Of a stretch of 64,000 bases of DNA, positions 10,101-22,100 are shown piece after piece. A model generated the notes under the pieces. The model made no database searches and was not told the origin of the DNA. It was given only the letters and a program-made list of their open reading frames with translations. The number at the start of each line of letters is the position of its first letter. Position 1 is the stretch's first letter. Both the position numbers and the translations under genes were made by a program. Origin of the DNA: Trachythela sp. YZ-2020 (lineage: Eukaryota; Cnidaria; Anthozoa; Malacalcyonacea; Clavulariidae); NCBI GenBank assembly GCA_016169945.1, contig JADLSH010000231.1, forward strand, positions 620,001-684,000. The letters are read 5' to 3'.

Positions 10101-13100
10101 ACCGCCCGTAAAGACTTTTGCCACATTTCTCCACTGACATATAGTCATACTCATAGACTCATAGATATAGTACCATACTGTCACTGTCACACGGGCATTG
10201 CCGCAAATAAAACATGTCAAAGTAAAACTTGCTCATGTTTAACTGCTTTGTTTGACTTTGCGGAAGAATGCGAGAGCCGGCACTGCCACAGGCACATGAA
10301 ACTTGACAATAACTTGTGCATAGTCATACTCATACTCATAGTCATAGAATATAACAGATGTATATCACAACCGTATATAATAACCGACTATACTATAGAA
10401 GCCCTTCCAGTGCGACAACGCAAATAATTTAGAACATATTGCCTAACGGACATTCAAAAATAGGCAATATTTTAATTACGAAAATATAAGGTATGCCTCG
10501 TCGTTAGATAAGTTATGTGTCGTCGTTAGATAAGTTACGACAATTATGAATCGTTTGTGATCATCCTGACAATATATCCGGTATAGGACACCATTTTATT
10601 CGAAATCTTAACTCTCTCGCTTAGCATTTTTTGGCATTTTGAGAGTTACGACAAAGTCAACTCTCTCTTCCTTTCTATTTTTTTAAGCAATAGAGTTAAA
10701 TCAAAATTAACTCTCTGACGTTAGTTCAAATATACCATCGGGAGAGTTAAGAAAGTGGGCGTGGTCGTTCACAAAAGTGGGCGTGGCTCGAACTTAACTC
10801 TCCGAAATCTTAACTCTCCGATTTAACTCTCCAATTTTAACTCTCCTTTTAGTCGTTCCCTATATTTTGACATTTATCTGTTTGTATATGATAAACGTGC
10901 GTCTAAGACAAGATATAGTCTGCCCATAAATAATTTAGCATCCGTGTTTGAAGTGTTCTTACTGCCACAGGAATCAAGATAGGATGATGCTCGCAATAAA
11001 AAGTACGTTTTCATATAATCACAAAAGACAGTACATTTCGTTTATGGTGAACGCCATTCGCAAAACAAAATTGGGACAGAATGCAAAATATAATCAAAGT
11101 AATGAATACTATACCTGAGCTGCAGTTTTACTCCCAAGTTCTTGCGCAATGTCTTGGTAAATATTGTCGGATAAACCTCGAGTTTGACACAGTTGTAGAA
11201 TCTTCTTGTCATCTTCCCTACAACATGCAGGAATAACTTTAATAAGTTCTTTATTGTTTATAATAACCTTGAAGTGCTCTAAAGTTACAGTACATTATAC
11301 AGGGTGTATAAAAAAAACCTGGACAAATTTGAAATTGCTCTCAACTTCGTGAAGCGGCTCCAGGTACGAAGTTTTTTATTAATATAGATTGTTTGGGTAT
11401 TTATAATGTAGATTATTATTAGTATGACAAAATTACTGGATGCTGATTGGTTGAGAGGAGTACAATTATTTCATTAATTGTACTGCAGTACAATTAATGA
11501 TTTTCCCAAAACAAACAAAATGGCGGAAATTTTGTCATGCTAATAATAAACAAGTAATCATGCGATGTTGCTCGTACAATTAGGGATTAATAGTACTCGT
11601 GATGTTTGAAAATTTTGCCAAATTGGACTCGCCCCGGCGGCTCGTCCAATTTTGGCAAAATTTCCAAACATCACTCGTACTATTAATCCCTAATTGTACT
11701 CGCCATCGCATAACCTATACATAAACGAAAAAATTCTGAAAGTTAAATTTTCAATATCCAGGGGGGGTGCCTTGTCCAACAGACCAAAAATGGCTTGCGC
11801 ACGGAATTTGAATGCTTAAAAGTTATTTTGAGTTAGTGGGTGGAAAATTTGTTGGGTGTTGCATTGCTGTTCAAAATTTCAGGGCCTTCGTCTGGTGACA
11901 AAGTTGTTAATAACTTCCATGCAAAGGCCCTTCGTCTGGTGACTAAGTTTGTTAATAACTTCCATGCAAAGGGCCTTCGTCTGGTGACAAAGTTTGTTAA
12001 TAACTTCCATGCAAAGGCCCTTCGTCTGGTGACTAAGTTTGTTAATAACTTCCATGCGAAGGCCCTTCGTCTGGTGACAAAGTTGTTAATAACTTCCATG
12101 CGAAGGGCCTTCGTCTGGTGACTAAGTTTGTTAATAACTTCCATACAAAGGGCCTTCGTCTGGTGACAAAGTTGTTAATAACTTCCATGCGAAGGGCCTT
12201 CGTCTGGTGACTAAGTTTGTTAATAACTTCCATGCGAAGGGCCTTCGTCTGGTGACTAAGTTTGTTAATAACTTCCATACAAAGGGCCTTCGTCTGGTGA
12301 CTAAGTTTGTTAATAACTTCCATGCAAAGGGCCTTCGTCTGGTGACTAAGTTTGTTAATAACTTCCATGCGAAGGGCCTTCGTCTGGTGACTAAGTTTGT
12401 TAATAACTTCCATGCAAAGGCCCTTCGTCTGGTGACTAAGTTTGTTAATAACTTCCATGCAAAGGGCCTTCACTCGCAATGTCGAAGTTCTTGTTATATT
12501 TTTCAGGTCGTTTGAGCTTGTAATCCCTCAAGCATATCGTTTATCGTTACCTTCACTGGGACCAAACATTAAAGAGAAATTTTTACGCGAATGTTGAATA
12601 AATTTTGGATGTTTTATTAACGTGGTATCAAAACAACGATACGAAACTGATTTCCTTTATCAATTTGAGAATATCTATAACGCTTTAAGGTTCGTCCATT
12701 TTAACCCACATCGCCGCGTTAGCTCGACCAACTTGATCGAATCACCTGCTGCAGAGGATGTCACAAGAATGATGCAGGCCTTGGGTAATTTTAGAAAATT
12801 TCGTATAATTAACCCCGAATTATGCGATGGAATTATACGAAATTTTCTAAAATTACCCAAATTGTTTGCTTTCAAATCTCCCTAAACCTAAGCACTCTTC
12901 TTAAGCCCCGGTCAAACGAGAATGAGAGTTGGCAAGCGAAAGTTTGCATGAGAGTTTCATCAACTGTCATGCCCAGGTCAAACCTGGTCAAACAAAGAGT
13001 TGCATGAGAGTTGACTGCATATTACCGCGCGTACCGGTCAACGAGGGGAAAACTCTCATCAACTCTTATCAAAATTTGAACCAGCTAAATAAGAACACCA

Positions 13101-16100
13101 ATATTTCACAAAGATCATATGAGTTTACATGTTGCTACATAATATAAACCATAGTATATGTGGAAGTATACTTCATCTACCTCGTCCAGATTACGGACTT
13201 CCCATCTTCGTCCACTTCAAGATTGTTAGCAGAAATTCGTTTATCCAGGTCATTTGAACACTCCTCAACTATTACATTTTGCTCTTCACAAATTTCCCCT
13301 GCGCCCTGTATCGAACAATGAGCTTTTCCTTCAGAACTACACTTTGTAACTTCTGATTTTGATATAACTTGCTTTTCTATACAAACATTCGTTGATTTTG
13401 TTTGTGGATTTTTATCCGTTCGCGCAATGTTCTCGCATTGTTCCAAAGAGCTGGGAGAACGATTTGAAGTCGCAGGCATATCAATAGCCTCGTTACTTAA
13501 ATCTGACGCAGCTTCTGATGCAGACGTCACTTGACTCTCCTGAGTTGTCTCTGGAGACTCAATGTACTCTTCATCAAAGGGATCATCCACTGACTTACAT
13601 TCGCTAGCTGGAGTACTAGGATTGCTTATATCACTGGTGTATTTTGTCAATAGTGCCATATTCTCTGTGTCATTGAAAACTTCTCGAGTTTCACTGTCAC
13701 TATTTATTTTATCCATAGCCTCATCATAATCCTCATCAGAATCTAATGCTTTATCACAATTATCCTCAATATCTTCGGATATATCGTTCACTTCCTCAGG
13801 TCTATCGATTGTGTCATCAATGATATCCCCATCCTTTTCACCGCTATTTTTATCGTTAGCATCATCTTTTTTTACCTTACGACATTTCCGTGAAATATTC
13901 CTATTTGGAGGTTTTACTGGCGTTTTACCAAATTCTCGCGTCTTAGTCAAATTTTTCTTCACATCCGGAATTATTACTTCTTCAAAGTCATCTACCTGTG
14001 AAATCAAATTATTCAGTAATACTATGTTTTGATTGGCTACCAACCTACATATAGATCATTTGTGGTGTCTGTAGGCATGATGTTAATAATAGGGTTCGTA
14101 CGCCTTCTTCCTTTTAAAATTCTATGATATTTCCATGACTTCCATGACCATTTTTACAAAAAGTCAATGACCAGAAAAATTGGTAAGTAAAGGCCAAATA
14201 GCCAATGGAAAAATCGGTCAAACCTTGCTTATAGAAACTACCATTCACAATTTTCTCGGAAAAATACTTATTGCAATTCATGACTGATAAAAGGGAAATA
14301 GATAAAAATTCTGTTTATCTAAATGGAATCTATATATTTTCCATGACTTTGAATGACAAACTGACTTTCCAGGATTTCCAGGCCTGGATTTTGAGATATT
14401 AAAATTCCATGACTTTCCAGGTTTTCCATGACCCGAACGAACCCTGGTAATTGCCACAGAAAACACAACTTATTGTCTGTAGATCCGACGTAATCGTTAC
14501 AGAACTCAAACAGTAATAAACATGGCGATTCAACGAAGGGAGAAAAGAAATAGATTGTTCGAAAGGACTGAAATAATATTGTTAAGTGCGCATTCCTCAC
14601 GTATTTAATTTGCTTTTAGATAACTTTTTGAATCGAGACGTTGTACACTAGGATACGTAATAAAATCCAGACTCTGGGTCCTTCCGGGAAATCAGAATTA
14701 GAGAACTCAACTGGTTTACGACGATCCATGTGCGTACGGCAGGTTTTTTGCCCTAAACAAGCCATCCTGGAAATGGCGTGCGATCACACGCACGCCATTG
14801 CACATGATCACGTGCGATCACCTTCGCACATGCCTCAGCTTATCAAGAAATGCGATTTATCGCATGCCTCGATTCTGGTGTAATGCAAAATATTTTATTA
14901 CAATCCCACACTTAACATAATATAATTCAAAAAAAATACGAACTACTGTATAAGTGACGATAGTCTAACTGATTAATCAGATGTTACATTCGTCACACAA
15001 TAAAAAAACATTCACTGAAAACAAAATGGAAACTAATAATGACTTTCTGACAGTCACTTAATATTTTTGTATCCTGGTCTTAAAGGCGTTGCAACTTGCA
15101 AGAAGTAAAAATTAATTGCCTAGTGCATTGGGAATGACAACATTTTTGCACGCCACTGCACGTCTAGGTTATTCATTACACCTCTACCCTATATTCCTGG
15201 GATGACCTGCCTAAATATTGACCTTTGTACTGACCTCTATCTCACTTCCACTTCCAAGTTCAACTTCTTCAAAATCATCGCTGTGGCTGAAATAACAATT
15301 AGTTTATCAAAACGATTAGTTAGAAAATGCATCAAACAACATGTTAGGCACAATATTAGGTCCTTTACATGTGAATTTGTTTTCAATATAATGTAATCAA
15401 AGGAAAATGATTGCGGATTTCAGGGCTCGATATGGAAAACATATTGTGGCCTGACAAACTATTTTCTTTTTGGTAAGTCAAATAAATTATCGCATGCAAT
15501 TTCCATTTTTGACCTGCCAAAATGGTCCACTCAGCTATTGAAAGAGTTGACAGTTAATTTTCTTCATGCATTTCAATCATTTACAATATATATATGTTAT
15601 TTACCGGATTGGAGGTCCGTATAGAGAAATATTTCTCTATACGGACCGACCATACCGGTAAAAAATATTTATTTATTTTTTAATTCCCCCCTCTGAATTT
15701 CCCCAACCTCCCCTCCCGCACGCGAATGAAGCTGCCAAATAAGGAAGTCACCTGACATGTTTATTTAAAAAATTCAAAAACGAAACATTCTGAATACAAG
15801 CATTTTTCAAGCGAACAAAAGTCGTTTAAATATATAAATATCCAATGGAAGTTTATTATAAAGGAATCAAATCTAACAGAAAACCCTCAAAAAGGTTATG
15901 TTTAGTCCGAGTCACTGTCATCGCTCAAGATAACACGCCTTTTTTTGGCAAAAGTTGCTTCTGCCAGTTCTGGAGCTCTGATCGGACTTTCTCCGATGAC
16001 AGCCTTCGATCTTTTGAATTGTTGCTCCTGAAAACATGCCTTCGACTGCAGACTGGTTGGAGTAGGAAAGGTTTTGTTGTTGGAGACTGTATTGTGATTC

Positions 16101-19100
16101 ATTTGGTTGAATTGGCGCTTGGTTTGTGGCAGAAGACGAGGCTCCTGAACGACTTAAAACGAACGACATTTTTCGCTGATGTGCTGTCGAAGCGGATTTG
16201 TAAGAATCGAGGCTTTTCAAATTCTTGTGACCGCTCAGTTGGGCAACGTAATTCTCGGGAATATTGGCATCCATTAAACGGGAAATACAGTTTTTTCTCA
16301 ACGAGTGGTTTGTGATGTTACCAGGCAATTTAGCAGCTTTCGCAGCCTTCGAAAGAAACTTGCCAATTTCGTTTTTTCCGAGTGGAGCTTTGTTATACCA
16401 GATCTGAGAACCTGGCTGGCGACGGTGGTTAATAGCCAGGAAGAATGAAGAGTCCGGCTGTTTCATTTCATCTGGTCGATGCTGGGAAAATGCACGATAT
16501 AACTGAACAGGACAACGTTCGTTGTGAGTTGCTTGCGCTGTGGGATAAAAGGCTATCTGATGTTGCCCGTCGCCGTGCCTGGTCTTTGAACCTCGTTCAG
16601 CTTTCCACAACAACAATTCGCTGCCTGTTTCGGGGTCTTTACTAATGGATACGTCTCCCCACTTTAGTCTTGTCGACTCGTCACGCGCTCGAAAGCCGAA
16701 ATGAAGGGAAAGGACCCACCAAACGGTCCTCTGGAGAACTTCTGGGTCGTGTTTTCCGAACAAACCCAACTCGAAGAACTTGTCTTCCTCTGCCGTCGTC
16801 AACTCTCGACAAGCTTGTGGTCGGTTTCCTTTGGCGTGTTGTTGGACAAGCTCTCGTTTCTTCGCTATGAGAACTTCACGGGATTTGGCAAAAACCTGGT
16901 CTTTTAAGATATTCATTGTAGAACTCTTGTCGTTCAAATATCTCTGCAAACTTCTCTGGAAGTCCTTGAGAGAAGTAGGTTCATAAACGCTGCCATTTCT
17001 CTTGCGTACATTCATGAAAAACGTCGCGAGCTGGACATTTAATTATTTGGCAGGTATGTTTTCAATTTCTCTTGTCTCGTATATTGATTCAAAGTACCTT
17101 TTAATAACATTTATGTCGTACGTCGTCTTCTTTTTCGTGTTATCTGGGCGCTGCCTTTCGATAAAACTTTGAATTTCACCCAACTCTTCGGGTGAAGTTA
17201 GACAAATTTGGCCCTCCACTGCTCTTCTAGGCGCTAAAACGTCGTTTCTATCAATGCTAGGAAGAGTAATATCTTCTGTGGGATAGTAAAATTCACTTTC
17301 ACTGTGTTCTTCATCGTCTGCAGACATTTTAATGTTAAAAAGTAGCCTTAAATAAGCTCGTCTTTAAATTTAAAAAAATAAAAACATTGGCTCTACGGCT
17401 TTAAATCTCGCGCGGTCCGTACGGGCTCATACGGACCGCTCGCGTAGCCAATCAGATTGCAGAAAAGCGTAAAATACGATTTCGGACCGCAAGAAAAAAA
17501 ATAAATGTCATTATCATCATGCGGACGTGTCCGAGATAGAGTTCGCAATGCGCCGCCAGGAATCTTTATCCATCCTTTGACTTGGTATGTCTTGAATATG
17601 TTGATTAGTGTCCCCAGCAATACAGTCAATATAGTTGAGTGGTCCTCTTCCTTCCCCTGGACGGACACGGCAGTCTCATACAGATAACGTCTGAGATGAC
17701 TTGGCCTGCAAATCGTGCTCTTCGCTGAGCAACAGTAGTTGAAATTGGTCGAATTCCATCGTATATTTCAGCTTTGGTTTTGTGCTCACGCCATGAAATA
17801 TTCTGCACTCTCATTAACAGCCGTGTGTATGTGCCATCCAGTCGGTCTTGTAGGTCTTTTTTCATAGTCCAAGTTTCACTGCCATATAGGAGAATGCTTT
17901 CGACACATGCCCTGAAGAATGCTAACTTAGTTTCCTTGGATATATTGCACTGCCAGATGGTATGGTAATCCAGTCCTACAGTATGTATTTACCCTACTAA
18001 AAACACTTTATCTCCATTACGCTGTCATTACGCAGAATATCAAGGATATACTAGTACGTGGTAAGAATATGAAATATAACAAAGTGTAGAATAAGCCGTA
18101 TTTCGATCTCTGCATGGGTTTGACATATATATGTTAACATTTTGGAAAGCCAGCGAACTATTCAGACGCAGAATATACAGTGCTATACCATATCCGTTGA
18201 CCATTGAAAGTAAGTAAATCATGCACTTGTACTTACAAATTTTACTTTTTGATATTTACCTTGGTTGTGGTTTTAAATGATTAAAGAATGAATTAAATTT
18301 CTCAATCAGATATTGCTGTCCCTTTAGGAGAGGAATTACCGTGTCATAAAGCTAGAGAACATAAAAAGCATCAATTAAAATGTGTGTTATTCATTATAAG
18401 TCAAAATGGAAAGATCGAGTAATGTCATAAAACTAACTAGTTAAGACAAAATTATAGAGGAATAGTTTACACATGGATGGGAAATGTCAAAATTGCTACT
18501 TTTCCTGTCTCCATTGTTTAAATGGTTGATGCTATGCTATTTGTCGATTATGCACTCAGAGATTACATACCTCCGCAAGCACATTAAGTCAAGTTTTGAC
18601 CCCTTGCCTTCTTTACGTTTCTCTAGCAGGCAAAAGCTTTTCAAAGCTCTCAAGGGAGCTTAGCTATATTGTGATATGCATCGTTGAATCACAATTGTAT
18701 AATCGGAATTTGCCTGGCAGCAAAAAGTAGTGACTACCAATGATTGCTGAAAGTTGTTAATAAACAGCCCTTTGTCCCATGATATACTGTAGTTCTCCTT
18801 AGTTCTCCTATAATTGTTTAGGGGCTGTTCATAAGAACCATGCTTGCTATGCCCATACCAAGATTGCTTCATATATTGTTCTATATAAATCTGTAACCTT
18901 GGGGTCCAGTGTCGGCTGCAGCCAAAAATATACAACACTGCTAGTCCCACAACATCGACTGCCCGCTTGCTAGTGACGAAGGCCAGATTTTGGTGTACAT
19001 GCTGGGCGAGATGAAATAATTTTTAGGGGAGGTGCAGTGTCTGTGCCCCTGGAAGAGTGGGTTCTTGAATTTTAGGGTTTAACACATACCCCCTAAAGTA

Positions 19101-22100
19101 AATAATGTTACTTTATATATGTAATGTAATGTATGTATTCATGCATTATGATTGTGTGACTCATCCAATTGAAATTGTGTTTGACCAAAACTTGGCAAGT
19201 TGGTTGTAATGGTTCTGTTATTATTCAACATTAAATTTTGATCCATCATTTAACTGTTAACAAGAGGAGGTGTATAAATTACCAGGGTTGGTGCAAAAAT
19301 TCTCAGGGGAGGTGCAAAATGATCCCAGGAGATGTGCTCACCTCCTCACACCTTCCCTCAAAATCCAGCCATGCTACTGACTAAGTGGCTGTTGGAGTAA
19401 GGCAAGATCTCCACATTACTGGGTTCACATGAAACTTTCAAGTGGGTCAAACTGGTAGGGCTAGACCTTGAAAGGTCTGGATTCCCCTCCAAGACTTCTA
19501 TTGTCATCCTTGCAAATGTACAGGGGAAGAAGCTTAATTACAAATGTTCCAAGAGTGCTCATCAACATTCAAAAGTGTTTCAATCCACCCAAACATTCTA
19601 GATTGTGAATCATTATTGGGAGGGAGGGGGTGGGCAGTGAACAAACCAAACTGTTGTGGACCATCAAGTCAGTTTCTGCTTCTCTTGCTGCTTCATGAAG
19701 GGTCTGCAACTGTATGTCACTCAAGTAAATCATAACTATGAGTAAATCAAATGGGACAAAGGACTGTTTATTAACAACTTTCAGCAATCACTGGTAGTCA
19801 CTACTTACTGTCTGGAGTAGTGGGCAGACAAAGGACTTTGCATATAATATATATTTCAGTTATTTTAATGGTAGGGCTTCTTAAAAATACAACCTTTTGC
19901 ACACACACAGCAACCAAAACAGTAAAAAACACTAATTTTTGCAACTATTCTATAAACACATGTGGCCACAACCAAAAATATAGCCAAGCTAAAGTCAGCA
20001 GCAAAGCAGAAGTATTTTACAGTCAATGCTGTTCGGAAATAACGAGAAAGTTGCTAGTAAACCGGGTTTGTTTTCGCGACAAACCATATCAAAGTGAAGC
20101 CATGTACCTGCCTGTACGTAGAAATCAAGCAGTCAGAAATACATAAAAACAATAAATCTAGATTCTTTGGTTACAGAGCTCCATTTGAAGGGGTAAATTG
20201 TCTACAGTGCTCTTACCGATCTTATCGAAGCCAGCTTTTTGCCAAATTTGCTTCACTCCTGTGTCAACTCGAAAGCAATTTTCTCGCGAATTATCGAATA
20301 TATTTCGCCGAAACTTACGTTTAAGAGTCCTTATCACCTCTGCTAAAAATACAACTTTTAAACCAGTGTTTGGAGCGAAAGATAAAGCATAAAAATTTTA
20401 AAATACAGCTTCGTGTAAAATACACATTTTCCGTCTGCCAATTGGCGCGAAATGGAAGAATAACCACTTTTCATCCAAACTGAATCAAAATTTGATCAAT
20501 TTGTCCTTGCCCCATTTCTATCAGCTCTACAAATTTTCGTATTAAAATGCCAAACACACAATAAACACACACACACACATACAAACCCAGGTGACAACAT
20601 AACCTAGCTCCTGGCGAGTTAATATAAAGGAAGAAACGAAACATATATACGTATTTCAACTACCTCTACGTTTTCAACCATCTACTTGGTAAATCTACTT
20701 TACCTGGCTCGATTTGGACTCCTGTAAATTAAACGTTGAGAATGCCTTGATGATCTTTTGAAAATGTGATGAGTTTTTGGAAAAATGGTTCTGTAAAGAC
20801 AGCAAAAAATAATTTGTTAATATATTAACGTGGTTATTACATGCATTGGGCTATTATTTAGGTATATAAGCTAAGTGCGCGTATAAGCAGCATTTATTAT
20901 GATTTATTATGATTTAATATTTTATAATGAATATAAATAATATAAATATATGAGTGTGTTTTGGTTCACGAAATGCCAAAGAGTGCTCGATATCATATAG
21001 ATAGAGCAAATATAGTTTTCGCTTACCTCAAGGTATCCACTACAGCCTGTTTCATGCAATAAGCGATCGTTGCGTGAAACAGGCTGTTTGGCTACACGAA
21101 AAACAAGTATCATGTATACACCTTTATCCGGATAAGTTTTTCAAGGAGCAGCATTTATTATGATTTATTATGATTTAATATTTTATGATTTAAATTGCCT
21201 TTACCTCCACTCGTTCAAGGAATGTCCTTGCTTTTAGAATATCTTTGTTTCTCATAAACTATAAGATCGGATACAAAATCGTTAAAACACTCCACAATTT
21301 TACTCGTCGTTGACGCTTAAACAAATTATACTTCAAGACCAATATCTCTTACCACTCCAGCATCCAAAGCCTGATGGGGTTCAAGAAAACCAACAAAATC
21401 ACAAACCAAATCAGGAAAATCTTTCAAGACCACTGCAATTTCTTTATAAAGCTATATCAGAAAAATAATACAAATATCAGGATTACAAGTTGGGGCTTCG
21501 ATTGTGCATCGTCGGAGCGACCGCCTTCTAAGATGATGGAAATCGTCTGCTATTGTAGTGCCAAAAGCTGAGGATTTTTCAGGGCACCAACGTTGACAGG
21601 GTTGGTAACGACATATAGAGTCGGAAAGTAAGTTGCAAAGGAAGTGTATAAAAGCCTATAGTTAATTAGTGTAGGTATAATAGCATGGCTTCGACTGAAA
21701 TTTGGATATAACATGCACGAGTGAGTTTCAAATTTGTCTTGAGCAATTTGCCCAGAACCTAGCTCAAATTTGATTGGTTCATAGTGATTACAGATTTTTG
21801 CACTGTGATTACAAAAAATTGCACTGTGATTACAAATGTTTGCACTGCTGTTTGGGATTAACTGCACTGCATGGAAACAACGAATCAAATTCGACAAAAG
21901 ATCTCTATGTATATTATTAAGTACGTAATATAGCATTGTACTTGATGTAATCGGGCACTGATCAACGATCTTAGGGAGTTAGCTGAATAATATAATGTAG
22001 TATAGTGAGTAATGTAATACTATGTAATGTGATGTAATTAAGAAATAGAAAACGAGTCGTGTGCATTTATGGTATTATAATGCATGAGGGGAATGTTGGA

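Noticed and set aside
10095..10427. 110-aa plus-strand frame inside the long-TIR element
   Set aside because: Cys/His/Ile-rich without recognisable motifs, and the homologous copy at 3.8-4.1 kb does not support a conserved start. Treated as noncoding.
11833..12515. Open frames of about 90-145 aa on both strands
   Set aside because: Products of the 44-45-bp minisatellite; frames are open on both strands and the peptides are simple repeats.
15845..16986. Plus-strand frames opposite the Crypton recombinase
   Set aside because: Antisense shadows of the recombinase; the minus-strand frame carries the catalytic motifs.
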